From Ga0077555 sp050250755 (lineage in GTDB: Bacteria > Pseudomonadota > Alphaproteobacteria > Rhizobiales > Hyphomicrobiaceae), in the NCBI GenBank assembly GCA_050250755.1, contig JBFWOB010000002.1, positions 124,001 to 188,000 of the forward strand: 64,000 nt of DNA, read 5' to 3'. The position numbers and the translations under genes were made by a program. Shown in pieces: positions 43,326 to 51,396 of the stretch (within the stretch, counting starts at the first letter, position 1; every line of letters begins with the position of its first letter). The notes beneath the pieces were generated by a model, which searched no databases, had not been told where the DNA came from, and saw nothing but the letters and a program-made list of their open reading frames with translations.

Positions 43326-43554
43326 GGTTGCCTCTTTGGTAAGCCGTCACCCTTGCAAGACTGCAACTGAGGACGGAGCCGCTCGCGCGGCCGTATTGTT
43401 GGGTGTCGGATGGCAGAACGTGGCTCGTACGCCCGCGCACGCAGCCGACTGCCGAATGAAAACCGATATATGCGAAGTCCACCGGAGGGGTGTCGGTGGG
43501 AGCAACCGCTCCCACGCTGGCCATCTCAACGCGGTCGACGTCGCCAGAAGCGCG

Positions 43555-44730
43555 TCACGCAGCCGTCGCGAGCGCGCCTTTTTCTTCGATGAAGGCCCAA
43601 TCGAGCCACACCGTAAGCGCCTCGAGATCCGCCGCTTCGATGGTCGAGCCCGTCCAGATACGCAAGCCCGCCGGCGCATCGCGGTAGCTGCCGATGTCGT
43701 ACGCGACGCCTGCCTTGTCGAGACGCGCGACGACCGCCTTGGCGAAGGCCGCTTGAGCATCCGCACTGAGCGCCGTCACTGCCGGATCGACGATTTTCAA
43801 ACACACGCTGGTGTTGGAATAGGTTTCGGGCACCACCGCCAGATTGGCGATCCACGGCGTCCGCGCAACCCAATCGTGAAGCACCTTCGCGTTCCGGTCG
43901 GCGCGTGCGATGAGACCCTTGAGGCCGCCCTGCTGCTCGGCCCACGCCAGCGTATCGAGATAATCTTCGACACAGAGCATCGAGGGAGTATTGATCGTCT
44001 CGCCGACGAAAACGGGAGCCTGCAGCTTGCCGCCCTTCGTCAGGCGGAAAATCTTCGGCAGCGGCCACGGCGGCGTGTAGCTCTCGAGACGCGCGACGGC
44101 GCGCGGCGACAGGATCAGCATCCCGTGTGCGCCCTCGCCACCCAGCACCTTCTGCCAGGAGAACGTCAGCACATCGACCTTCGTCCAATCAATGTCCTGC
44201 GCAAAGACGCCGGACGTCGCATCAACGAACGTGAGGCCCTGCCGATCGGCCGGGATCCAGTCGTAGTTCGGAACCTTGACGCCCGACGTCGTGCCGTTGG
44301 CCGTGAACAGGACATCGCGATTGAAATCGACTTTGGCGAGGTCCGGCAGGTGACCGTAATCGGCCTCCGTTACCTTCACGTCGTCAAGCTTGAGCTGTTT
44401 GACGATGTCCGTGACCCAGCCCGAGCCGAAACTCTCCCACGCCAGTGCCTCGACACCGCGCGCACCGAGCATCGACCACATCGCCATCTCATAGGCGCCG
44501 GTGTCCGAGGCGGGTACGATTGCACAATGAAAATCGCCGGGAAGCCCAAGCAATGCCTTCGTCTTGTCGATCGCGAGCTTGAGTCGGGCTTTGCCATCCT
44601 TCGCCCGGTGCGAGCGGCCAACGAAGGCTTTGTCGAGGGCTTGGGGAGTCCAGCCGGGGCGCTTGGCGCAGGGGCCGGACGAGAAGAATGGACGCTCCGG
44701 GCGGCGCCCGGGCATGGAAGCGGTCGTCAT
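43555..44730 (-). CDS. serC: Phosphoserine transaminase SerC
   Basis: SerC converts 3-phosphohydroxypyruvate to phosphoserine with glutamate. The 391-residue PLP enzyme is of the alphaproteobacterial type: FFSSGPCAKRPGW at the N-terminus, PASDTGAYEMAMW, FVDATSGVFAQDIDW and the PLP Lys at residue 194 (SWQKVLGGEGAHG). The start at 44730 follows GAAAGGA, which lies in a hairpin of the serC-type RNA leader upstream. serA is downstream on the same strand. Confidence 0.96.
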   Translation of the reverse strand: MTTASMPGRRPERPFFSSGPCAKRPGWTPQALDKAFVGRSHRAKDGKARLKLAIDKTKALLGLPGDFHCAIVPASDTGAYEMAMWSMLGARGVEALAWESFGSGWVTDIVKQLKLDDVKVTEADYGHLPDLAKVDFNRDVLFTANGTTSGVKVPNYDWIPADRQGLTFVDATSGVFAQDIDWTKVDVLTFSWQKVLGGEGAHGMLILSPRAVARLESYTPPWPLPKIFRLTKGGKLQAPVFVGETINTPSMLCVEDYLDTLAWAEQQGGLKGLIARADRNAKVLHDWVARTPWIANLAVVPETYSNTSVCLKIVDPAVTALSADAQAAFAKAVVARLDKAGVAYDIGSYRDAPAGLRIWTGSTIEAADLEALTVWLDWAFIEEKGALATAA

Positions 44731-44780
44731 GCGTGCCTATCCTTTCAGATAGAAGCCTCCCGTTGGGGGGAGGTGTCCCG
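44731..44780 (-). ncRNA. serC RNA motif (5' leader of serC)
   Basis: Two short hairpins lie immediately before serC. The first has arms CCTCCC and GGGAGG (44756-44773). The second has CTATC and GATAG (44737-44752) with the apical AAAG of the ribosome-binding site GAAAGGA. The spacing and sequences match the serC motif found upstream of serC in alphaproteobacteria. The second hairpin can hide the serC ribosome-binding site, so translational control is the simplest model. No ligand is established for this motif. Confidence 0.8.
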
Positions 44781-44985
44781 CCGCTGCCACTACGCGAGCC
44801 ACGGTTTCTAGTCAATCGCGGCAAATTGGACAGGCGTCGGTGCAAAACGCCGGCAGCTTCGCCGCAAAGGGGGCACAACCCCGCGATACCCTCGACAACG
44901 CCCATTGAAACGGCCTAGTGATCCGTAGCTTTTGACTGCTGGGCGGGGCAGTGCGCGAAGGTCGGATTTCGCACGGGGAGGCACC

Positions 44986-46434
44986 ATGTCGACGGCACAG
45001 GCGACAAACGGGCTTCGAGGCATAGGGTTGGTCGAGAGGGACCTGCCCACCTCGCTTCCCGTAAGCGACGCCGACTACACCTCACTCGTCGACGCCATCG
45101 AGGCAAAGATCTTCAACCCCGGCGGTCATCGGGAAAAGTTCATCTCGGTTACGCCTCTGGCGCTCATGGACCGCCTATCCGATCGTTCGGCATGGCCACC
45201 CGGCGAAGCCGCCAAGGTAAAACGGTTCTTTATGTATCTCGCGAACTGGCGCCAGCAGGGATATGGCGCCAACCTACTGGAGCTGGCACGCACCTACGAG
45301 CCGTTCAGCCCGGATAGCGATCTCTTGATAACGCGAACATACACGCAACCGGAAAAGAAGGTACTCGAACGAGAGCTCGTCAACGGTGTGCGCCGCCTGA
45401 TGCAGCAGGCGAACTACACGCGGATCGACCCGAGCCAGATCGACATCCTGCTCACTAAGGAAAGCCACTACGGCCTCGATCTTCACGTCGATCTCAAGGC
45501 ATTCGACGAGCTTGAAATCTACTATCGCGGAGCCGTCGTGACGCGCACTGTCCGCCGCTCCAAGAGGAGGCTCTATCTGCGCAAGGAAGAGTTCGATCTC
45601 CCGGTCTTTCAGCGCCTCGCCATTCTTTTCAAGCTGAAGCCATTCGATAAGCGCGTGATCGAGATCATGGCTGATGAGCGCATTGATCGGGTGACGGCCG
45701 AGCGGCGTCTCCGGAAAAGACGCGGACCGATCGCGGACCAGATCAGCTCCGACTTCATCTACATCAAGCTCTTCAAGAATATCCCGCGCAACGACCTCGA
45801 GATGGTCTTTCCAAACACGCGCATTCGATTTCGCCTGTTCGACAAGATCAAACTTGGCGTCACGGCGGGCGGCGGCCTCGGCATGGGCGTCGCCGGCACC
45901 GTCTCCAAGCTCGCCGTTGCCACGAACCCCGTCGCGCTTGCAGGTGCTCTTGCAGGTCTTGGCGGCATCGCATTCCGCCAGATCGTGAATTTCGCCAACC
46001 AGCGAAACAAATATCTGGTGACAATGGCGCAGAACCTCTACTCGCACGCGTTGGCCGACAATGGCGGTGTCATGACCCTGCTCGCGGCACGAGCGGCCGA
46101 GGAGGATGTCAAAGAGGAGGTCCTTCTCTACAGCCTGCTTGCCAAGGAATGTGTGCACATCAGCGAGCTCCAGGACGCCGACAAGGCTATAGAGCGTTAT
46201 CTAACGTCGACATTCGGGCTGGACACCGACTTCGATGTCGAGGATGCCCTGGGGCGACTTCTCCAGGATGGCATCGTGCGCCAGATGCCCGACGGAAGGC
46301 TCCTCGCACTTTCGCCTGCCGACGCTGCAGCACGCATCGACGAGTTGTGGGATAGCTATCTCGACCGGCTGACCGACATCGCATCGCAGGAGGGCGTCGA
46401 GTACGAAGGCGAAGCTCCTGCCGCGCTGTCCTGA
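44986..46434 (+). CDS. DUF3754-like membrane-associated protein
   Basis: A 482-residue protein from the ATG at 44986, which follows GGGGAGG. It resembles the DUF3754/TMEM143 family: basic segments such as FKNIPRNDLEMVFPNTRIRF and FDKIKLGVTAGGGLG lead to a hydrophobic stretch around residues 305-345 (AVATNPVALAGALAGLGGIAF) that may cross the membrane, and a mostly helical C-terminal part follows. The N-terminal 200 residues are soluble. No catalytic motif is seen. The function of the family is unknown. It stands between the serC leader (divergent) and prmA. Confidence 0.8.
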   Translation: MSTAQATNGLRGIGLVERDLPTSLPVSDADYTSLVDAIEAKIFNPGGHREKFISVTPLALMDRLSDRSAWPPGEAAKVKRFFMYLANWRQQGYGANLLELARTYEPFSPDSDLLITRTYTQPEKKVLERELVNGVRRLMQQANYTRIDPSQIDILLTKESHYGLDLHVDLKAFDELEIYYRGAVVTRTVRRSKRRLYLRKEEFDLPVFQRLAILFKLKPFDKRVIEIMADERIDRVTAERRLRKRRGPIADQISSDFIYIKLFKNIPRNDLEMVFPNTRIRFRLFDKIKLGVTAGGGLGMGVAGTVSKLAVATNPVALAGALAGLGGIAFRQIVNFANQRNKYLVTMAQNLYSHALADNGGVMTLLAARAAEEDVKEEVLLYSLLAKECVHISELQDADKAIERYLTSTFGLDTDFDVEDALGRLLQDGIVRQMPDGRLLALSPADAAARIDELWDSYLDRLTDIASQEGVEYEGEAPAALS

Positions 46435-46476
46435 GGCGCAATTTGAGGCATACCCGCAAACCGCGATGAGACACCA

Positions 46477-47373
46477 ATGCTGACGAGGCTCAGGACCGCC
46501 GCTGCGGACGCGGGCGCAGCGCGCGCGATCGCCGAGCGGCTCTCGGATGAGGATGGAGAAAGCTCGGCTGCACTCGCAACTGCCGCGTTCGAGGAACCGG
46601 CGCTCAACGCCTGGTATGTCGACGCCTACTACGATGCTCCCCCGTCGCTGCTCGCGATCCTTTCACGTATCGGCGAGCTGATCGATCCTGCTCACCCGCC
46701 GGCAATCGAAGATGTCCCCGACGAGAACTGGGTGGCCGTGAGCCAAGCCGCGCTCCCACCTGTTGCCGCAGGACGCTTTCTCGTGCATGGCGCACATGAT
46801 CGAGACTCGATCGGCAGGCGGTTGGTCGCCATCGAGATCGATGCCGGCGAAGCCTTCGGCACAGCCCATCACGCAACGACCCAAGGCTGCCTCGCGGCCA
46901 TCGACCGCCTCGCGCGCCGACGGCACTTCGACCGTATTCTCGATCTCGGCTGCGGCTCTGGCCTTCTCGCGATTGCCAGCGCACGACTGTGGCCGACGGC
47001 ATCGATCGTCGCCAGCGATGTCGACCCGATCGCGGTCGACGTGGCGCAATCCAATGCTGCGCTGAACGGCGCGCTCTCCCGTATCCGCTTCGTGGCCGCA
47101 GCCGGCCTCGACCATCCCCGCCTGCGCGATCTGCAGCCCTACGATCTGGTTCTCGCCAATATCCTTGCCGGTCCCCTGATCCGCCTTGCGCCTCAACTCG
47201 CCCGCAGCCTGCGTCACGGCGGAATCGCCGTGTTGTCCGGCATCCTCGGTGAGCAGGTGCGTGAGGTGGTTGGGGTCTACGCGATGGCGGGATTTCGACT
47301 GCTGCAGAAAGACGTCAACCATAACTGGGCGACACTGCTACTTACCCATGACGGCAACAAAGCGAAGCGCTGA
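46477..47373 (+). CDS. prmA: Ribosomal protein L11 methyltransferase PrmA
   Basis: A 298-residue methyltransferase. The N-terminal 120 residues are the substrate-recognition domain (NAWYVDAYYDAPPSL, PDENWVAVSQAAL). Motif I is ILDLGCGSGLLAIASARLW, followed by ASDVDPIAVDVAQSNAALNG and DLVLANILAGPLIRLAP, the PrmA form. It trimethylates ribosomal protein L11. The start at 46477 has only a moderate ribosome-binding site. Confidence 0.94.
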   Translation: MLTRLRTAAADAGAARAIAERLSDEDGESSAALATAAFEEPALNAWYVDAYYDAPPSLLAILSRIGELIDPAHPPAIEDVPDENWVAVSQAALPPVAAGRFLVHGAHDRDSIGRRLVAIEIDAGEAFGTAHHATTQGCLAAIDRLARRRHFDRILDLGCGSGLLAIASARLWPTASIVASDVDPIAVDVAQSNAALNGALSRIRFVAAAGLDHPRLRDLQPYDLVLANILAGPLIRLAPQLARSLRHGGIAVLSGILGEQVREVVGVYAMAGFRLLQKDVNHNWATLLLTHDGNKAKR

Positions 47374-47414
47374 CGGGACATCTACGCGCAACAAATTTGG
47401 CACCCTCAATGAAA

Positions 47415-47440
47415 CGGCCGACGCGTATACGCGCCGGCCG
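47415..47440. terminator. Palindrome between convergent prmA and the DUF1127-like gene
   Basis: CGGCCG and its partner CGGCCG enclose a GCGTATACGC core, so the 26 bases form an almost perfect palindrome. It lies 41 bases after the prmA stop and 44 bases from the end of the convergent gene. T-tracts are missing on both sides, so it is a weak or Rho-assisted terminator or a protein site. Confidence 0.35.
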
Positions 47441-47484
47441 TGGTCATTCACAGAAACTGATTGCAGACGCCGAGATGGCGCTGC

Positions 47485-47733
47485 TCAGGCCCAGAAGGTC
47501 ACGGGAATCGAGCTGGTGGCGCGCATCTCCCGAATCTGATCGGCTGAGAAGCCGAGTTCGGCGAGCTGTCCGTCCGACATGCGAACGAGCGCAACTCGCG
47601 CATGCGCCTTACCCTGCCGCATCCGCGCCTCGATGAAGCGCTCGTAGAAGCTCTTACGGGTCGATGCAGCAGGCGAGCCAGTCTTCTTTTCGGCGCCTGT
47701 GTAGGTCTCGAATGTCGCGGTTGTGGTGCTCAT
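47485..47733 (-). CDS. Small DUF1127-like protein (82 aa)
   Basis: An 82-residue soluble protein from the ATG at 47733, which follows GAGGGAT. The C-terminal part RMSDGQLAELGFSADQIREMR fits the DUF1127/YjiS pattern (leader of hydroxyl, Asp/Leu, Gly and Arg around a short helix). DUF1127 proteins are small RNA-binding or regulatory proteins in alphaproteobacteria. The N-terminal 30 residues are Thr/Ser-rich. The upstream 270 bases are AT-richer than average; no clear promoter was assigned. Confidence 0.75.
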   Translation of the reverse strand: MSTTTATFETYTGAEKKTGSPAASTRKSFYERFIEARMRQGKAHARVALVRMSDGQLAELGFSADQIREMRATSSIPVTFWA

Positions 47734-48007
47734 GGTATCCCTCAACTGGTTTGTGAGGTTTTGGATTTACCGGGCGCTCATTGGTGGCAACCGGCGCTCG
47801 ACGTGGCACCTGGATGCACATGCCGAGCTGAACAAAAGATAATAGCGCGCATTCGAAATAAGAAGTGGATCTGCTGCAGCGCAGCATTGCAGCCGACGCA
47901 TGCGAAGATTGTCATAATTTCATCAACTTGCACACAGCACGAGCATGTTGCGGCGCACCCATGCACGGCGCATTGCCCCGCCCTGAAACACGCTTTACAC
48001 ATTGATC

Positions 48008-49834
48008 ATGTTCCAGGACTTCACCTCCTCCGCGAACCCCACCGAGGGTTCGGCACGCACGCGAAGCCTCCAGGCTCGGCTCGCGGATCTCGGGTTGGAC
48101 GCTTTCGTCGTGCCACGCGCCGACGAGCACATGGGCGAGTACGTGCCCGCCTCGGCCGAGCGCCTGAAATGGCTGACCGGCTTCAGCGGCTCGGCCGGGA
48201 TGGCCGTAATCGGCCGGCGCTTCGCAACTTTGTTCGTGGACGGTCGCTATACGCTGCAAGCCGGCACGGAGGTCGATCCAAAGCTTTTCGACGTGCTTCA
48301 AATCCCCGAAACGAGCCCTGGCGACTGGCTGGCGCGCAAGCTCGCCGAAGGCGCCGTGGTTGGGTTTGATCCGTGGCTTCACCCAACAAGCTGGGTCAAA
48401 TCGTTCGAGGCACAACTTGCGAAGTCGGGCGTGAAGTTGAAGCCCGTTGCCCGCAATCCGGTCGACCAACTCTGGGGACGCGATCGCCCAGCCCCGCCTG
48501 TCGGCGCCGTCACGGTGCAGCCGGTGGAATACGCCGGCAAATCGGCCGAGGACAAAATCGCCGAACTGCAGAAAGGCCTCAAAGCCGATGGCCGCGACGC
48601 CGTAATTCTCACACTTCCCGATTCCATCGCCTGGGCGTTCAACATCCGCGGCTCGGACGTGAAACACAATCCGACGCCCCTGGCCTTCGCCATTGTGCAC
48701 ACGGCGGGAAAACCCGAGCTCTTTCTCGACAAGCGCAAGATCGGTCCGGAAACCAAGGCGCATCTCGCGGGCCTCGTCCGCCTGCGCGAGCCCACGGAGC
48801 TTGCCGACCGCGTCAAGGCTCTGAAGGATGCGCACCGCAAGGTCCAGCTCGACGAGAGCACGGCAGCCCATTGGTTCCGGCGCGCACTTGGCGAAAAGAG
48901 CACGCTCGTCAGCGACGGCCATGACCCGTGTATCCTGTCGAAAGCCAGGAAGAACGCGGCCGAGATCAAAGGCAGCCGCACCGCCCATGAGCGCGACGGC
49001 GTCGCCATGGCACGCTATCTGGCTTGGCTCGATCGCGAAGCGCCATCCGGCCGCATCGACGAGATCACGGCCGTCAAGCGCCTGGAGGACATGCGGGCCG
49101 AGACGCAGGCGTTGAAGGAAATCTCCTTCGACACCATCTCCGGCTCCGGCCCGAACGGCGCCATCGTCCACTACCGCGTCACCGAGGCTACCAGCCGCAA
49201 GCTAGCCAAGGGCGAGCTTTTTCTCGTCGACTCGGGCGCCCAATATCAGGATGGCACCACCGACGTCACCCGTACCGTTGCGATCGGCAAACCCACGCAG
49301 GAAATGCGCGAGCGCTTCACGCTGGTGCTGAAGGGCATGATCGCCATCTCCATGCTGCGCTTCCCCAAGGGCACCAACGGCGCGCACATCGACGCCTTTG
49401 CCCGCAAGGCCCTATGGGACGCCGGCCTCGACTTCGACCACGGCACCGGCCACGGCGTCGGCAGCTATCTCTCGGTGCATGAAGGCCCGCAGTCCATTTC
49501 GAAGCGCGGATACGTCACGCTGGAACCAGGCATGATCATCTCGAATGAGCCTGGCTATTACAAAACCGGCGCGTATGGCATCCGCATCGAGAATCTCGTG
49601 CTTGTAACCGACCCGACCGACATCCCCGGCGGAGAGCGCCCGATGCTTGGCTTCGAGACGCTGACCCTCGTTCCCATCGACCGTCGTCTCGTCGAGCCGA
49701 AGTTGTTGACACTGCCCGAGCTGCAATGGCTCGACGCCTACCACACCCGCGTCCGAGACACGATCGGCCCTCACCTCACCGGAGAAAATCGAAGCTGGCT
49801 CGAAACGGCCACCGCACCCATCGCAAGGAAATAA
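48008..49834 (+). CDS. Xaa-Pro aminopeptidase (M24B)
   Basis: A 608-residue protein of the long aminopeptidase P form with three domains: two creatinase-like N-terminal domains (about 1-300) and the pita-bread metallopeptidase domain (about 310-545). The metal ligands are visible: VDSGAQYQDGTTDVTR (two Asp), GTGHGVGSYLSVHEGP (His), ISNEPGYY (Glu) and IRIENL (Glu). The C-terminal tail includes DRRLVEPKLLT, common in this form. The ATG at 48008 (MFQDF) is chosen over a TTG at 48002. It removes N-terminal residues preceding Pro. No partner gene is adjacent. Confidence 0.95.
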   Translation: MFQDFTSSANPTEGSARTRSLQARLADLGLDAFVVPRADEHMGEYVPASAERLKWLTGFSGSAGMAVIGRRFATLFVDGRYTLQAGTEVDPKLFDVLQIPETSPGDWLARKLAEGAVVGFDPWLHPTSWVKSFEAQLAKSGVKLKPVARNPVDQLWGRDRPAPPVGAVTVQPVEYAGKSAEDKIAELQKGLKADGRDAVILTLPDSIAWAFNIRGSDVKHNPTPLAFAIVHTAGKPELFLDKRKIGPETKAHLAGLVRLREPTELADRVKALKDAHRKVQLDESTAAHWFRRALGEKSTLVSDGHDPCILSKARKNAAEIKGSRTAHERDGVAMARYLAWLDREAPSGRIDEITAVKRLEDMRAETQALKEISFDTISGSGPNGAIVHYRVTEATSRKLAKGELFLVDSGAQYQDGTTDVTRTVAIGKPTQEMRERFTLVLKGMIAISMLRFPKGTNGAHIDAFARKALWDAGLDFDHGTGHGVGSYLSVHEGPQSISKRGYVTLEPGMIISNEPGYYKTGAYGIRIENLVLVTDPTDIPGGERPMLGFETLTLVPIDRRLVEPKLLTLPELQWLDAYHTRVRDTIGPHLTGENRSWLETATAPIARK

Positions 49835-49945
49835 CCGCAGCTCAAGCGAAGACGATCGAGCGGCCGGCCTCAGCACGCCATCCGACCTTACCCACCACCT
49901 GGATCGCTGTTCTCGCCCGCTTGATCGAAATCCGAAGGAGGCCTG

Positions 49946-50479
49946 ATGATGCCGCGTGTGCCTAATACGCTGATGGCGACCGTCTGGATTGTCGGCATCG
50001 TCATTGGCGCGACGCAGCTTCCCAGCGCAGACGCAAAGCCCGCCCGCGGTCAGCCGGCCGCGGCTGCGTCGACAGCCGGAGCCACGCAGCGGATCGTCAG
50101 CCTCACCAATCGCGAGCGAGCGCGGCACGGACTGTCCGCCCTCAAGGTGGATGGCCGCTGCGTCTCGGCGATCTCAGGTCACGTCGCCGATATGGCGCGC
50201 AACGGATTTCTGAGCCACCAGGGCAGCGACGGCCGAGATCCCTATCAACGTTATCGCAAATACAGCCCCAGCAGCCGCGGCGGCGGCGAGAATGTCGCCT
50301 ACAATACCTCCGGTACGGCCGAGGCATTCATGCGCCAATGGCTCAATTCGTCGATCCACCGCAGCAACATCTTGAACCCGCGATTCAAAGGCATCGGCGT
50401 CGCTGTCCGTACGAGCTGTTCAGGCCATGGCTCCGCGCACCGCTGTAAGGTCTACGCGGGACAGTGCTTCTCTCTTTGA
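49946..50479 (+). CDS. Secreted CAP-domain (SCP-like) protein
   Basis: A 177-residue protein. The signal peptide covers about residues 1-30 (VWIVGIVIGATQLPSADA). The CAP domain (about 50-175) has SLTNRERARHGLSAL, SGHVADMARNGFLSH, RGGGENVAYN and WLNSSIHRSNILNPRFKGIGVAV. Four Cys in the C-terminal part (CVSAIS, RTSCSGHGSAHRC, GQCFSL) may form disulfides. CAP proteins act outside the cytoplasm; their role in bacteria is unclear. The ATG at 49946 follows AAGGAGG. Confidence 0.9.
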   Translation: MMPRVPNTLMATVWIVGIVIGATQLPSADAKPARGQPAAAASTAGATQRIVSLTNRERARHGLSALKVDGRCVSAISGHVADMARNGFLSHQGSDGRDPYQRYRKYSPSSRGGGENVAYNTSGTAEAFMRQWLNSSIHRSNILNPRFKGIGVAVRTSCSGHGSAHRCKVYAGQCFSL

Positions 50480-50503
50480 GGTGAGCGCCGCCAGCCTCGC
50501 GAG

Positions 50504-50571
50504 GCAAAGAGCAACTTTTCAGTTGCTCTTTGCGATGGTCGTGCTAACCATATGAGCAACCAGGAGGTTGC
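50504..50571. promoter_or_regulatory. Nested palindromes upstream of the AHSA1-ArsR pair
   Basis: A perfect 13-base inverted repeat GCAAAGAGCAACT ... AGTTGCTCTTTGC occupies 50504-50516 and 50521-50533 around TTTC. A second, GCAACC-AGGA-GGTTGC, occupies 50556-50571 and holds the AGGAGG ribosome-binding site of the gene starting at 50576. The sequence GAGCAAC recurs in both. The first can be an ArsR operator or the terminator of the CAP gene; the second can hide the ribosome-binding site. Both would fit autoregulation by the ArsR-type regulator. Confidence 0.55.
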
Positions 50572-50575
50572 GCAT

Positions 50576-51028
50576 ATGGCAGATCGTATCGTCAAGACCG
50601 TCGAGTTGAAGGCGCCCATTTCGCGAGTTTGGCACGCCATTTCTGACCATGACGAATTTGGTCAATGGTTTCGCGTCAAGCTCGATGGGCCATTCGAGCC
50701 GGGCGCGCTCTCGACTGGCAAAATGACCTACCCTGGCTACGAGGGCTATCCCTGGCTCGCCCGCGTCGAGCGCATGGAGCCTGAGCGCCTGTTGTCGTTC
50801 CGGTGGGTTCACTCGGAGGACATCGCAAACGTCGATATAACCAAGGGCCCAATGACGCTCGTCGAATTCCACTTGGAACCGATCGCTTCAGGAACCAGGC
50901 TGACCATCATCGAAAGCGGATTCGAGGCACTTCCCGATCATCGGCGGCTCGAGATCCTGCGCAGCAACACTCAGGGCTGGAATATCCAGGCTGACAACAT
51001 CGCCGCCCATGTCACAGCCTCAAAGTGA
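50576..51028 (+). CDS. AHSA1/SRPBCC-domain protein
   Basis: A 150-residue protein of the activator-of-Hsp90 (AHSA1)-type START fold: IVKTVELKAPISRVWHAISDHDEFGQWF is the typical N-terminal helix and strand set in its parts, and FHLEPIASGTRLTIIESGFE with RRLEILRSNTQGW near the end. The ATG at 50576 is used because AGGAGG lies eight bases before it; an in-frame ATG at 50552 would lie within the palindrome. The gene overlaps the following ArsR gene by 20 bases. AHSA1-ArsR pairs are common, though their ligand is unknown. Confidence 0.88.
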   Translation: MADRIVKTVELKAPISRVWHAISDHDEFGQWFRVKLDGPFEPGALSTGKMTYPGYEGYPWLARVERMEPERLLSFRWVHSEDIANVDITKGPMTLVEFHLEPIASGTRLTIIESGFEALPDHRRLEILRSNTQGWNIQADNIAAHVTASK

Positions 51029-51350
51029 GCTGACCGACGTCAGTGCCGCACCCGTCTTTGCGGCACTCGGCGATGCCACGCGCCTGTCGCTCCTGTCCCG
51101 CCTCAGCGACGGACGCTCACAATCGATCGTGCAACTGACGCAAGGCACCGGCCTGACGCGTCAGGGCGTCAGCAAGCACCTCGCCATTCTCGAGCAGGCG
51201 CGCATTATCTCGAGCCAGCGCGTGGGACGCGAAAGCCGCTTCGTCGTTCGGCCAAGTACTTTGGCCGAAGCGCAACGATACCTCGAACGCGCATCGAGGC
51301 AGTGGGATGATGCCATCGCCCGACTTCAGCATCTCGTCGACGAGGAATGA
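51009..51350 (+). CDS. ArsR/SmtB-family regulator
   Basis: A 113-residue winged helix-turn-helix protein. ALGDATRLSLLSRLSDG, GTGLTRQGVSKHLAILEQA and RESRFVVRPSTLAEAQRYLE match the ArsR fold of the group without Cys metal sites. It overlaps the AHSA1 gene by 20 bases, so both are co-regulated. The palindromes upstream are candidate operators. Confidence 0.92.
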   Translation: MSQPQSELTDVSAAPVFAALGDATRLSLLSRLSDGRSQSIVQLTQGTGLTRQGVSKHLAILEQARIISSQRVGRESRFVVRPSTLAEAQRYLERASRQWDDAIARLQHLVDEE

Positions 51351-51396
51351 CGCCCCACGCGCGGCGCGCTTCGACGCGCCACGCGTACAGGACAGG

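Noticed and set aside
42817..44811. Very long plus-strand frame across serA and serC
   Set aside because: It is antisense to two well-supported genes and its product is low-complexity and Arg-rich.
47912..49171. Long minus-strand frame antisense to the Xaa-Pro aminopeptidase gene
   Set aside because: The plus-strand gene is complete with all metal ligands; the antisense frame is not similar to any family.
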